64,000 bases of DNA from Oegoconia quadripuncta (GCA_949316235.1 OX438743.1:37169242-37233241), one strand, 5' to 3'; shown: positions 1 to 15,300, counted from the stretch's first letter. Numbers and translations: made by a program. Notes: generated from the letters alone by a model not told the origin.

Positions 1-2799
1 TTGTTAATGTCGAGAGGTCATTTGTGTTCCTGAACGTGTTAATGTTGTAACATGTATTATTTCTTATTAACTAACCGACAAAGGAAAATACAACAGTTTC
101 TATTTAATAACGTCCAGATAGTTACCTACTGTTATGAAATTGACAGCGACCATTAATAATGTGATATTTTACATTCCATGGTTAACCCTGCAATCATTTT
201 TTTATAGTTTCTTTCAACATTTAGCTGCCAATTTTATAACAACGATAAATCGTCAGTGGATATTTTTATAATATGTATAACTGACAGAGATGTATACAGG
301 TGTCTAAAATATACGGGCCATGAAGGGAAAATATCTTGAAATTTTATTGAGAATTTATTTAATCTTTAAAGACAAGAAAAACTATTCGTAGCTTTTTTTA
401 TAAATCCCATAAAAATAAGTGACAATGTGTAGAATACGTGTTTTTTTTTTATTTTAGACAATGTTTTTTAAAGAATTTTTGTACCTTAATATTGACCCTA
501 TCGATTGATTAGTAAAAATGCAAGAATTTCTTTGTCATATTTATCGATTCGATTCCCGACTCAGGCTGGCAGTCAGACTTCTGGAAATGCTACGAACGGA
601 GCATTTCCAGAGGTCAAAAAATATAAAATGAAGTCCCTTTTAAGTAAATTTTTCCTCCGACGGTTAATATATTTGCTCTCCATGGCCAACTTGGTCAATA
701 TATTATGATGCATTGTGTATGAATGCAATTTTCAAGCTTGTTGAGCAAAAATATTACAATCAACAAAAGTGTTTAAATCCGAAACCACAATAAAACATCT
801 TGTAAAATTTTCACGAGTATAAAAACCGTACTGACGATATTACTGGATTACCTAGACATTTTCCAGAGCTATAGAAAAGTTTTTAACTTTAGGCTATATC
901 ATTATTATATTAACACCTATTAATAAAGATTTGAGACTCATTTTGCTATGTTCAAATGTCTACTTGCTTAGAAAGTTGAGCAAAAACTTTTTCTTGCAAG
1001 TGAATAAAGTATAAAATACATATATTATACTTACGAAATACATGAATAACAGCTTGAATAAATATTTTCTGTATACATAGTTCTTTTAGGAAGTACTATA
1101 TTATACACGTTTGACCACAATGTTACATGGTGGTAAATGAAGCACGTGATTCCAGTAAATTTATGTCTATTCAATCTAATCTTGAAGATCCGACCTATCT
1201 GCATAATGATGAAAGACACCTATGTTCAAGCGTCATTATAAGAAAACATCTTCACCCAATAATGCAAATTAACTGGTTACAATTTTCAGCGTAACACGAC
1301 TTCATATTAAAGCAATTAACACCGAAAATGGAAACATTGCAAAACGAGTCTAAATGTATTACATAGTAAGGTAATAGTTATAAAATGCTACAACATTGGT
1401 TCAGAAGATTCCACAATAACAATTTACATAAAATACATATATACTTATATTATTAAAGAGTTGAGTTTAAGATAAGACAGGTATAGATCTAAATACATAT
1501 ACCAGCTATGCAGTCTGTTCGTCCAATCATCATTTAATTATAAGCTTATGCTAAATACAGACTGCACCATTCAATTTTCATTAAGACAGTACTTGAACAA
1601 CTCTCAATGTTTTAATTAAATAAATTCAAATGTATCTTGCTTAAGAGATACAAACAAGAAATGGGAAAAGGCAGACTAATGCAGTCGCTATAGACTGTAA
1701 AAAGAATTGGCCGATTGTAAAACACTAACCAGAAATAAGAAATATAATGGGCAAATAAAGAAGATATTTGTAGAAATATAAATCTGTTAAACTTTTGATA
1801 TTCTTAATTTGGTTCCCCGTAAGTTGCTTCAGGCTGATAGAGTTGTTACTTAATTTTAAACATATAGCTTACCCTAATTTTATATGCAAATAACATTTTA
1901 TGCTTTGATAGTTTTTATTAGTAGTTTTGGCATAACTTTATTAGAAGATAATGAATGGTTAAGTAAAAATAATAAAGTTCTTTTGTGTGTAAATTGGAAG
2001 AAATTAAACGTTGAAGTAACGTTTTATTAAAATTAGGAAGAGTGGAAAACTAATCATTATTTAGAATTAGGAGAAGGCAATATAATAGTATAGAGTAATG
2101 TTTTAGAAGTTATCTCAAGAAGGAGATATACCTACGCTAAATATATTTTTTATCACTACAAACATATGTATAATGTAATGAACAAGAGTTCTTAATTGAT
2201 ATTTTCTGTGACGATTTTAATAACATTTGATAGATTGTTTCAGTATGATGGTAGTATCATAATTAAACATATATAACTACGAAGGTCAATAAAATCCGAC
2301 AAAATCATTTTCGAATCGGTAAACAAAACTAAATTTCTAGTTATACTTACATGAAATTGCAGAAAATAAATCACATTTTGTACCATAATATCGAGTACAT
2401 TATGATGGTAAATAATATTCAACAATTCATTCTTAACAAAAAGTAAGTTTAGTCATAGAAACATGAATCACAGAGTGGAAAACTATTGTATTTTGTACCG
2501 AATATTAATATTAGGTAGGTATTTTTTTTTGTCGAAATATTTATATCCCATAATTCTTGGTACCAAAAATAGAGATGAATATGATGAACATATCTAGCTA
2601 GACGTAAAAAATATAGGTATCAATGAACAACAACAAGGAAATAGGTATCCGAGAAGTGTACAAATATTTCTCGTACCTCTAGTACATACATCTATAACAA
2701 TAATACTTTTAGAAGGCGTCAACATACCACATTTTAAGAAGGACCCAGCCCAATCACTCCCCTTAATCTATCTAATACACTGATACCCTCACAGCTCGT
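1..2799. other. 3' flank of the RapGAP-BTB gene, no gene seen
   Basis: AT-rich sequence downstream of the host-gene stop. It should hold the 3' UTR on the minus strand, but I cannot place the poly(A) site with confidence. A 12-bp hairpin (TCTGGAAATGCT and its complement) lies at 571-602. No coding or repeat family is recognised. Confidence 0.5.
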
Positions 2800-3315
2800 T
2801 TATATGCCGTAGTCAAAGCTTTCGAACTCGGAGAATCTTGAGTCTTGCTTCTGTAGGCGCTGCTGGCACGCTTCTATGTAGCTGTCCTGTATCCTGTACA
2901 TGCCCGAATTCGCTTGATACATAAGCGTTTCCAGTATACGCTCATTCTTAATGGCCTTCGAAGGGAGCACTACTTTGATCAATTCTTGCGGCGAGATCCT
3001 ATATAGTTTCAGATCTCTGGCTAATCGTTCCATAATGCATTTAAATTCATTTTTAGCGTCAGTCTTGTTAGCAGATTTAGATTTGATTTTGTTTCGGGCC
3101 CAACTGAGCATCGCTTCAAATTTCCTGACCTCGGGCACCTCAAGGTTTCTGCACATGATCATTTGGACCATGGATTCTGAGAGGTTGAGGAACTCGGCCG
3201 TTTGGAACAGGGCGTACGCTCTCTGCTCAATAAAGGCCAGAATCATATTTACTAATTCCGAGGCTGACGTGTACCGCCAGTAGTAGTTTTCTAGTGATAT
3301 TAGCATCGTGCATAC
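2800..3315 (-). CDS. RapGAP-BTB gene terminal exon: BACK domain
   Basis: The acceptor is TTTTATTCCAG; 171 codons then TAA at 2800-2802. It encodes [40 protein letters not shown] and KFEAMLSWA, a BACK helical region, then [37 protein letters not shown] and an [11 protein letters not shown] end. Sequence upstream of 3315 is intron that happens to stay open. A donor-like CT/GTGAGG lies just after the stop at 2792, so a 3'-UTR intron or alternative end is possible. Confidence 0.93.
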   Translation of the reverse strand, partial: VCTMLISLENYYWRYTSASELVNMILAFIEQRAYALFQTAEFLNLSESMVQMIMCRNLEVPEVRKFEAMLSWARNKIKSKSANKTDAKNEFKCIMERLARDLKLYRISPQELIKVVLPSKAIKNERILETLMYQANSGMYRIQDSYIEACQQRLQKQDSRFSEFESFDYGI

Positions 3316-6300
3316 CTGGAATAAAACATTACAATTTATTATCAATAGGTGTAAATTGGCCATTACAGGGTTAACTGCCTCCTTAGCGCAAGCTAACAAT
3401 ATTGGATTACACAGGTTGCGGTTTCCATCATGCGACTTGGTTGGTTGCTTTTGATTGTGTTCTAATATCCCGATCCGGATTTTTGGGTGACTAGGTACTA
3501 GCTGATCCTCAATAAGTTGCGAGTTATGAACGAACGCGCTTCCACTTTCAGTCTTATCTTCACTTGACATATGTGAATGAGGTAAAGTGCTAAATAAAAA
3601 GAGCTAATTTTAAGAATAATTACACGTCTGCATATACTTAATAAACATTCCATTTAGCCGTGATGATGTACCTACTTGTATCTATCTTTTGAACAGAATT
3701 TCATATTTCCGAATGAAAAAAGTACCTAAATCCTTAGTTACGTATTTCTTCTCCCCATTGATACTCACCACTTCTATTCTAAGGAATTGCTTCGCATGAT
3801 GGAAGCAGGCTTGTAGCAGTTCGGGGAGGTCGTAGTGTTCCGCTGCGCAGATGAGGCCTGGTATGGACGCGCAGGTCAGGGGACAGCTCCCGGTGTGAAG
3901 GTAGTCCAGGAGGATTCGGAACGTCTCCGGATCGAATTCGATTATGGAAAACTGAAAGAGAAATGTTAACGGTTAGTATTACATACAGTACTCTTTCTTT
4001 CTTTTTAGAGACAGGTCAACCAAGCCAAGCAATTCCCGCCGCGCGCACTCATCGCCCACAATCAGTGTTGTTTCACAATATATAACACAAATAATGGCAT
4101 GTCTAAATCCGGTATCCAATGTGTTTACCTCTGTTTGTGCAAGTTTAGCACGGTCGACTTTTTGCGCGTCGGCGCATACCGATAATCTTGGGACTGCTAA
4201 TGCCGCATTTTTATCTTTTTCTTTATCTTTGGCTTCTTTATCTGGAACAAATAAAAACATTTTTACTTACGATTTGCTTACATTGTTTTCACAAATTTCA
4301 AAGAAGTATATTTTATTATTTATGTGCATATGCTTGATTCCGAAAGAGCGGACTCGTGTCTAATTTAACAACCAAGTTGGGTCTTGGTCACGGCACCAAT
4401 TAAATATAGAAACAAGGCAAACCATTAAAAGTAACATGGTTATAAAAGTTAAGTATTTACAAGCGCCGGTTTACTTTGGGTGTTTAAGTTTCGGTGTTAG
4501 TAACGCCAAGTCCTTAATTTTTTGTTCCGTTTATAGGGTCTTACTTTTCAATTCCGCTAGATTGGTTATGTATAGATATTGTGTAATCTGTCCTCTTACG
4601 TTGTGATGTTTTTAAAATTATCAGTAATGAATGACAGCATACTTGAACAATCCTGGGAGCTGGCCCACTTCTTCTTGTCATCTGCATTCAGTTGCGAATG
4701 CTGTTTACGGATGGAGCGCCCCCATCCTGCTGTGATTGTGCCCAAGCGGGAAAATGCGCGTTTCACCATCGGCGAACTGGGCACACTTTTTGGTCTGAAA
4801 TTTATTTTGTAAAGTATGTTAATTAACCATGTATTTGTTTTTAACTATTGGCCAGACTTTGTGAGATCTCTTTGTGAGGGGACTGTTCATACTATACTCC
4901 TTTTTGTAATGATATGTTTCCTTTTGTGATCTTAAGTATTGTCCAGATTTTAAGAGATATCGTTTTAAGACAAGTTCGTATATTCCCTGGCCAATGTTTA
5001 AGGAGGTGAAGACGTAAAGTAAATAAATAAATATATTTGCACATACACACAGCGCCACCTAGTTCCACACTAAGTAACTAAGCTTGTATTATGGATACTA
5101 GATGGTTGATAAACTACTCAAATATTTTTTTTGTAAATAAATACATAAATATAGATGAAAAACATCCATTACTCGGGAACACATGTCTGTATTCATCATA
5201 CAAACATATGCCCTAGCGGGATTCGATCCCGCGACCTTTTGGTATAGCACTCAGAGTTTCTAACCACTACACCGAACAGGTCGTCACTGCACCAAATACA
5301 TAGCTTGGTAACCTTTATTTTAGCAAAAGTTCGTTGTGGGCAAAACCAATTATTGATTGATTCTGGAACCTGTTAAAAGTTAATAGACAGAGCTGCTAAA
5401 TATTTATGTTCTTATTAATGCAAAAGAGTATAAGAAAAGTACGAGGAAAAGAGCTTTTACGAAGAAATCATGATGTAATTTACCTGGGTGATTCGATATC
5501 GGGAACTTGCAAGAAGTTGCTACTTTTCTGACGTGCAGGCGTTGGCGATAGCAGAGTTGGTGCCGGGCGCGCCAGCAACTCTGCTACCGGTACTTGTGGA
5601 GAACCAAACCCGGTTTGGATGCCATAAAGCATCTCTTGGAACACTCTGTAATCAGAAATGACAATAGACTTCACTTCCGATCATGAAAACGAGGTAGTTA
5701 TGTAATGAAGGGCTCTGTGGGTCGTTTTGTTTTTTCGAACATGATTTCGCATGTGTTAGTGGTAATCAAAATGTTAGTGCGTTGGTGATTGTAACACACA
5801 CGGTTTTATGTGTGGGGACACTAGAGCCCCCCCTAAAACCAACAAATCTCTCTTGTTTTTAAGAACTCAATCTAAGAACTTAAGAACTAAATCAGTAGAT
5901 TAGAAATAATAGAATAGAAATTTAAGAACTAAATCAGTAGATGGTCTTCGCAGTCACCTTTTTGAAGGCTGATATTCTGAACAATTTTTTTTTAAGATTA
6001 TCCAGTTTAAATGCTTTAGGTCATCCATTACCTGCTCCTAACTCCCAGTATAGCTCGAACACCAATAAATTTTGTCTTCTGCTTAGACTGGCCTACGAGG
6101 AAAACAACGTCAAACAGTTGTGCATTCTGCGCTGCGTTCAGTTCATTATTGAGGAACACTCTGGTGAAGTCTTTTGCGAGTTGATCGTAGTCTTCGAACT
6201 GGTCTCTGACTGAGTCCAGTAGCGGTGAAGATGGTCGCATGTGGCCAATTGGTCGCCATGACCCTGGAAAGAATAATTAATATTTTGACACTTGATGTAT

Positions 6301-9300
6301 AGTTTGTTATAACAGATTGTGCATTTGGTAATCAATCAGTATTTGATTTGGGTGAAGAAAAACAAAACGCTCTGGAAGCGCTTGGTTGATATTAGGCTTC
6401 TGCTATATCGTTGTGAGCGAATGTCTGTGTACTATAGTGAGACATTCTTACGTGTATATTGCCGATGTTTTGATATTTTTTTTTTTTTTTTTTTATTAAA
6501 ACTGGATTCGCGTTTGGCCACAATCTCACCTGATGGAAAGTGACGATGTAGCCGAAGATGTATCACGCGCACCCAGTAAATATTGAAGTGAAATAAATTA
6601 GTTAAAGTCGTTAGTGTCGGCCATCTAAAACTTTTTGTCTAATTTGTTTAGTAATTTCCCTAATATGAACGATGATCTAACTAAGCGTCAGTTAATTAAG
6701 AAAATGTGGTTCTTTGTCATTTGTACAGTAACCTGCATTAATATATGATATTGGTAGATGCAAAAACATCTTATCTTTCAATTAAATCATAAATAAAAGT
6801 TCACTATTGTGTAGTTTAATTTGAATAGATTGAGTAATATTCGTATGAATTCTATTTTTAGCAGTGATTCATATTTAATAATATGCATCATATATGATGC
6901 AGAATTTGTAAAATAAATAAAACAAGTGCAGATGCACGTAATCATTTCTCAGCCCAGACATGTGTAAAGATATGTTTGCATCTTGCCGTGCGCCATCCGA
7001 AAATTTTACCTCTTCTATAAGGCTTGGGTATTTGTCCTGTTTCGGCATGATTTTGTAGATTGGCAACGATATCTTCTAACATTTGGCTACGCGTTCGTTC
7101 TTGCATTCTCGCAAACTTTGGCGCCGAATACGATGCTCTCTCTCCGTTTACTATCTTAGTTAGCAACCATTCCCTAAAACACAAACAAAATTTTAATCTC
7201 ATAGTATTTCACAGTGTTGCAATCCGATAGCTACACGACATTCTAATTACCGACAAGCTCCGTTCACTTAGATTACCTATGTTCTTGTTTTTCTTTTTTT
7301 TATGCATGACGGGTTGGTACTTGACCTCAATCACACCTGATGTTAAGTGAAGATGAGGTCGAAGGTGGAAGCGTACTGACCCGGAAACCCCAACACATTT
7401 GGGGGACTGGCTATCTTATCTCTGACAACCGGAACACAACAATGCTATTAACATTCCTGCTTGGCGGCAGATTTAGATAAGATGGTGGTGGTAGCTAGCC
7501 AGGCGGACATTTTAAAATGCCCTACCACCAACCAAACCGAGTACTTATATAGGTACCCCGCTGGGGATCGATCCCGCGACCTCCAAATCGTTAACCCAAT
7601 GTTGTTAACATTGAGCCACGGAGGCGGTTCTATTCTTATATGCTATGTAGGCTATGCATAATTATATTGCTCTGTTGCAATTTTCTGCTGAAACTATTTT
7701 CAGCGCTTAATTTAAATTCTATAATATTATCCAGGATAGAGAGATCGAATAGATCCTTGGTCTATATCGCCACCTACCTGAACATCGGTCCTTTATCAAA
7801 GACACTTTGCTCCCAAAGGTAAGGTTTGTAAGCTCCAACTTCGTCTCGAGTTACTACTGACACTTCATACCTCGTTGGTCGTCTTTTAATTTTCGCCGAT
7901 ACTCTGACTGTAATTTCAAAATAGATTATGTGTATTTTGTAACTCGCCATGTGTTTCCAGGTAAAGCCAAAAAGTGTAACGCCATAGACTAGCGATAATG
8001 AGCTACAGTGTCATTTGTATGGACTTATGGACTATTATGGAGCTCCCAAAAATTGCGATCGTTAACTTGCTTACCCAGCGAGGCGGTTAAAGTAAATCCT
8101 ACCATGGAAAGCAATGCAATTACTTTCACGAAAGAAGCTAAATGCACATCAGTACACTTCTACAAATTGTTGACAATAACAAAAAGTAGTAAATGGAGAT
8201 TACACAAGACAAAATATAAATTAATGCAGTACCTAAATATTTTCAGAACACTCTGAGCAACTCCCTCTCCAATACCCTTAGGTTAGTGTATCATAAAACA
8301 TCCGAACTTACCTAAAATGAACGTATGTAAGAAGTGACTCTTAATACAAGCCGGTGAGAAGGCAGTATTGTCTGCTTCGAGGAAAACTACGCATACTATA
8401 TCGTTTCCTATATGCCGTTTTCTCTGGAGTTTCTGTGAATCATGTCTCTCGTAAGGCAGTAAAGTTGACACGTGAAACATAATTTCGATACCTCTCCAGT
8501 TCGTGTAGACAGAATAAAGGCCTGTTAGGTCATGTACTGTGTCTAAACCACCTTTGTATTTGTCGAAGCCTGGAAAGAATTGTAAGAAATATACATAGTT
8601 GCTTTGTGATTTGATTGAAACTCTGATGTTGAAAATAGAACACACCTAATAAAATAATGTAATCTTAATGATAAAACACAATTTACTTCTAACGGAGATA
8701 TGATATTCAAAATTATCTCACTATGAAATTACTAAGTTACCTAGAATGCATGAATGATCAAATGGTCCTAGTGGTAGATTGTATCCGTAAAACTCTTAAG
8801 TTTTATGGAGACTTATCTTGGATCTTTCATCGATGTCGTCATCTAATTTTGACCAATGAGAAAATGTTAAATTGCCGAGCGAGAAATAAGTTAACCAATC
8901 AAACGTCGAAACGATGATGATATTGACGAAGTTATATAATACCCCGCTGGCCAGAAAACTTTAGCAAGCAGTCGAGATTCCTTTTCGAACACGGCTAGAT
9001 TCGAATAGGCACAATAAAATTGAAACAAATAAGCTGTCTTACCCCTAAGTCGCACTTTCTCTCCTAAAACTTGTAAAAATTCGTCAAACATCGGCGAGTT
9101 CTCATTGTTGTCCAGAATTTCTTCTTCAGTATACTGGCTCTCTTTGACGTAAATCACACCGACTTTTAGTTCTGACTTTATGAAAACCTGAAACAATATG
9201 GAACATTCGTTATTATAACTGAAATTTTTCTAGTGAGTAGTCATAGGAATAAGGAAGAAGTAGACCGTCGCACCGCCTCCACTGAGCCATGACGAAATAA

Positions 9301-12300
9301 AACCTATTAACCTTAGTTACCCCATCATCATTATCATCATCATATCAGCCATAGTCATAGTAAGTCACTAAAATAGCCCAGCGGATTGGCAAGTTGAAGT
9401 GGCAGTGGGCAGGGCACATAGCTCGAAGAACTGAAGGCCGGTGGGGCATTAAAGTTCTCGAGTGGTGACCACGCATTGGCAAGCGCAGCGTAGGATGACC
9501 ACTCACAAGGTGGACGGACGACGGGAAATCGCTGGATACAGGCCGCTTCCAACCAATCGCTCTGGGTCTCCGATTCTTTAGGGCAGGCCTATGTTTAGCA
9601 GTGGACGTCCTGTGGCTGTTATGACGATGATGATGAATCAATCAGTTCAATAAACTAATAGAAAATATTGAACCATCGACAGTTGAATCTTGTTAATGTC
9701 GATACAGGTTTTTCAAGTATTTTAGGCAACCGAGCTCCTCGTACAATTGTTACCAGTTTTTGAGGTCAACTAGCGCAATTCAAATACTGGATAATGAAAT
9801 GAATACTAATACTGGATAATGTTTCACTCTCTATCTCTGAAATGCATCATCAGATCTGAACCAAATTTATATGGGACCACCCTATGAAACGAAATCGGAT
9901 AACAATTGACGAAAATATGGGCGAATATACATAAAAAATACAGGTGAACATAGCACCTGCTTTTCGGAGTCTGTTAGAAATAAGTCAATAGATAGGTAGG
10001 TAAATGTTTTGTTAAATTGCTGATGCAATTAAAACTTCTGTAATCGTTAATTAGTAGAAGTTCTCTGCAATCAGAACTTTGCATAATAAATTGAAGAGTA
10101 TTCAATTACTGTTCTGTAGGGAGCTGTATTGGAAGTAATAATCTTCCGCTTCCCCAAATAATGACGTAATAAAGCTAGCCTACGTACTACATAATTTATT
10201 TATCCGTGAATCTCAGCAGCAATCTATTTCGCTAAAGTGACGTCATGTTGTTGATATAATGAATCCGTTATATATCAATTACAGCATCGATGGACAAACA
10301 TCCATTCGATTATATATTCTTGAAGATACACTTCAACAGATTATATATAATATCCACCCTCGCCGACTATACAAAGTTTCAAGTTCAAAATATGAAATGA
10401 ATAAACCGATTCTTGATACACTTAATACACGTAGCATACACCTACGTTTTTCGAAAATATTAACACAAAGTGGCCCTCACAATATGTAAAAGTTGTGCTG
10501 ATATAGTGCCCAAAGGAAAAAAGGAGTGCCACTGTAGTTTGAGTTATTCAATTCACTAAAAATATTGAATAATTCTTATACTCACTCTAGTTTAAGAATT
10601 ATTCAATTCAGTTTTTTTTTCTTCGGGTACTATTGGCAGTATTTCTACTATTTAGTAGTATCACAATAGTTGAATACCACTTTGATGATAGCATCACGGA
10701 CATGGGAAAATCAATTAGTTATTTCAAGAATTCAACTTATTTATTTATTTAGAGAAGAAAAAAAAAACATACAGATACAACATAATAGAGAAATAAGCAG
10801 AACCTGTTGTAGGTTCTGCTTATTTCTACAATGAAATTTCTTCCAGCAGACCTACGAAAGAGAGATATGACTGGAATTATGAAAAATAATGAGTTTTTAA
10901 ATTATGTGCATTTATCCGACCGTTCTTAAGAGATTAAGTACAACATCGTGAGGAAACCTGAATGCCTGCAAAAATAAAAATTCAAAGGCATGTGAATTCC
11001 CCAACCCGCAATAGAGAACTGAGACCCATACTCCCTCCCTCATTATACGAGGGAAGGCATATATCCCTGCAGTGGGATGTTTACGGGCTGATGATGATGA
11101 ACCATTTACTGCGCATTTGGAGAGTATTCAAATATTCTATTTTCCACCTTCCCCCACCGAATTGGGATCGACTATTTAACGTAACTATATCTCATGACTG
11201 GAAGAGGCACATGAGACGGGCACAATGGAAATCTAAAGAAATGGATAAATGGATCCACTTGTGGTAGGATTCGTCATAAATTTTTAGAATTCCTAAACAG
11301 TTGATTTCGATCAACAAAGTAAGTTTTGGTAATTTACAAGACAACAGTAGGCGAACATTCCGTCTAATGAGAACTGGATTTACAGCTCTTCAACTACCTA
11401 AGTGGGTATAAAACGTATTCCAGCACTTGTAGCATGACAGGCGCGATAAATGTTTAAGTCGCGCGAGATAATATTTGTCCTGCTCATTCGCTTGGACGAA
11501 TTATACAACTATCCCATTCTCACGTCGCGTGGCGCGCGACAAAAGATATCATGCTACGGGGGTTGAGTCACTCAGAGAAATACTTTTTATGTCCGTTTTA
11601 TTACATTATCAGGAATATAGTAGCGTAGTCTATAAATTTTTTATGTCACACTTATACAAACATTGTCTACGTTGTAATCTTTATCAATCGTTACAAGACT
11701 GAAATGCGAATGTATGCCCACCCTAGGGATGTACTCGACGCCTGGAATTAAAATTAATTGAAAAAGACTAATGATCCATTTCATTAAGAGGATTGATTCC
11801 GATCTGCTGATGCTTTATCTTTATAAGTCATGACATTGATTAATTACAATATAATATAGAAGGATTGATGCCATCGCATTTGGTGCCATTTCATTTTCGG
11901 TTTAGAAAATAAATAAGGCTCGTCCCATTTTTACAGTGGTTATTGTAATTGGCCATAAGAGTAGGAAAAACGAATATGTCGGACTTATTCATAGTATCCA
12001 TTACAGGAAGATATTAGCCGTTTCATTTAGTTTTAATATCAGTAAAAAGTACAAATATCTACAGAGCAAGTCGAATGAGACTTTTTCCACCTTAGGTTAA
12101 GTACCTACCTACCTAGGTTTTGCCACTATCATTGGGGTGGGAATAGGGTGTACTGCCTCGTACCCCGGATAATGCGTTTACCAGTTCACAGGTCTAGAGA
12201 AAGTGGCCAAAGGATTCTGCCTTTCATCGCTCCGCTGGATCTGCTCTTTCAGAGCCTCCCAACACATTAGACGACCTGTTTGGTGTAGTGGTTAGAAACT

Positions 12301-15300
12301 CTGCTGCTATACCAAAAGGTCACGGGTTCGAATCCCGCTAGGGGCATATGTTTGTATGATGAATACAGACATGTGTTCCCGAGTTATGGATGTTTTCGAT
12401 TTATATATGTATTTATTTACAAAAAAAATATGTATTTGTGTAATTTATCAACCATCTGGTATCTATAATACAAGCCTAGTTGCTTAGTGTGGAACTAGAT
12501 GGCGCTGTGTGTATGTTCAAAGATATTTATTTATTATTTATTTATAGAACTTCTTAAAAGGACTGTGCAGATTTCCTTAAAAAAGGAGAAAAGATTTTCC
12601 ATACCCCCATGTTTTTTTTTATTTTTATGCACAACTGGTTGGTTGATGTTAAGTGAAGATGAGGTCGAAGGTGGAAGCGTACTGACCTCGAAACCCTCTG
12701 AGTATTTTTTAATATTTTGTAGGCATGAATTATAGGGCTAGGTTTAGATTTTATTTTGTACCTTACAGTTTAACCATAATTTGTATTTTAAGTTTTGTAT
12801 TGAAGTGAAAATATTTCTTTTTCTTTTAATCTTATTTATTTTATAAGCCATACATCATGTGATTAAGTCGGCTTAAAATTAAAACAATGTTACTTAAACT
12901 TTAGGTGTGATTTTAAAACAAACAAAAAAAAACATTATAATGTCATTCTAATCTAATTTGGGATTACTGCTTAAAGAGTATTTTTATAATGTTCAAATCT
13001 AAGATTCAGTGAGTGTATGATGAAACTTAAAAATCTATCACTATATTTGATAGTGAACCCTGAGCTTAAAATTTGATGGAAAAAGAAGAGGAGATCCCCC
13101 GCAGAGCACCGAGTTTCTTTTAAGAGATCCAACCTCGGTTGTTCGTTGATTTTACACTCGAGAACTAAATGGAGGAGGTCCTCCTCTCTCTCGCATTGTA
13201 TGACAAAAAAAAACGTATAAATCTTATAGTTCTCCACCATGCCTATAATAAATCATAGCAATATTCTAAGGTTTAAGGGACGGGAATCATTTTGACTTTT
13301 TGTATGGCGATTCGTGGGTACATAACATGTCGAACGTCGACTCCTATATAATAAAGATATCCTAGTTTAGAAGTAATTAATTATGCCATTCTAAAACGCT
13401 TGCCCTAAATTCTGTAGAAACTGTTGTAACAGGAATGACATACCTTCTATTCTATCAATCAATTTGTGAATTAAAAGAATCCCGACAGCAAACGAAGGCC
13501 ATTTCACGTATCGTTCAGTGGAGTCGCCTAGTGATATTAATGGAACTCGACAGCATGTCACCCTAAAAAGCTCATACTTTATTGAACAGACATCGGAAAA
13601 ACACTAATACTCTTTCGCTGAATCATTTGCGTTGATGTCACGTTACGGATGGTGTTTATTTTGAAAGCGATCAGGAACAGCAAAGAAAATTGATATGTTT
13701 TTACCAGGTTTCACATCTTTCCCTTTGCCAGGAGGTCAACTGGGTGAGTACCACCCTCTTATCGAATTTTGGTGCCAAACTGTAGAAAATGAAAGATACA
13801 AGTTAGTGGAGTTGCGGGTTGCTTAAGGCATCCTTTGGATGGATTTCTTTGAGTTTTTGGAAAATGAATTTGATGACTTTCTCGGTCGTATAGCACGATG
13901 TCAGGAAACAGAGCCTAAATGTGATAGAGATAACATTAAATCATAACTTGCAATCCTATCAAAACTGACACTGAACAACCACAATAAAGAAATACTACTA
14001 AGTATAGATCAATTCAGAGCTAACATAATTTAAAAGTCCTTCCTCGAACTGAACAAACTACTCGTATTCAAATAAAGCACGTAACGGACCAATCCCATTA
14101 AGTGTTGCACGCAGCTAAGCGAACTGAGGACTTAATCCTGTCATAATGGCTGTCTCTTATTTACCTACTGACCTATAGTCTGGTTTTTAATTATATGGCA
14201 TTCTGAATTTTCATGGTGTGACTAGGCTAATATTAACTCTATACTATTATCGATAAAAAATTATTATAAAATATATAGGTCAATCGTCGAATCCAACTCG
14301 GCTGCGTAGCGTTTAGGAAGATTCTGATACGTAACATCTTCTCGTCCAAAATATCGCAGTGTCTCAAGATGAAAGTCTTTGATCAGTGTGTGTTGCCAGT
14401 GATGATAATATGGAACTGAAACGTGGTCGTTCACTATGGGCCTTATAGGTAGGCTCAAGATCACCCAAAGGACAATGGAGAGAGCTATGCTCGGAGTCTT
14501 CCTGCGGGATTGAATCAGAAATGAGAAGATCAGTAGGAGAACCAAGGTGACCGATATAGTCCGATGAATTGACAAACTTAAGTGACAATTGGTAGGGCAT
14601 ATTGCTCGTTGGACCGACGGCCGTTGGGGTGGAAAGGTTCACGAGTGGCAACCATGCACCGGAAGACCCAGCGTGGGCAGGCCCTCCACGAGGTGGACCG
14701 ACGATTTCTTTAAGACAGCGGGAAGCCGCTGGATTCGGACAGCGCAGTACCGATCGTTGTGGATATCATTGGGGAGCCTTTGTCCAGCAGTGGACTTCTT
14801 TCGGCCGATATGATGACGATATAGATTGGCTATGAATTCATGAAAACAAATAAATAACGACGGAATTGTTGTTATTGCCCCGTTTAATGAATTTTTCAAG
14901 TCAATTTCATACGATATCTATTATTGTTTCATTATATTTATTTTACATTAGCTAATTTAAGAATATTATTAAGCCAGTACACTACCGCTAGTTGCATTCT
15001 GACTGGACCGCACCACCTTCCTACTTCTATGTTTTAAAGTATCGTCCATCCGTCTCACATAATATACATAGATTAGTAAGTAGTATAACTTGTAGTGAAT
15101 AAGAGTAATCGCTACTTCTAAATATGTACAATAAGTATACTGATTATCTTTGGCATTTTAATATAAAAACACCGCATCCACAGGTTTGCTATAAAAATCT
15201 ATGTAGTATCTTTGTTTCTCTTGTAGAAGCCGAAGTTTATTCTTCTTTTAATTTAATCTAAGTCGAACTTTGGTTTGGTTGGAACTTTGGTTGGTCAGTA

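Noticed and set aside
3316..3570. N-terminal extension of the BACK exon to an ATG at 3570
   Set aside because: A strong acceptor at 3315 joins in phase to the BTB exon. The extension is intron that happens to stay open.
12270..12345. tRNA genes at SINE heads (also 37165, 46782, 57876)
   Set aside because: A- and B-box-like sequences are present, but no cloverleaf with acceptor stem closes, and each is joined to a repeated body. These are tRNA-derived SINEs.
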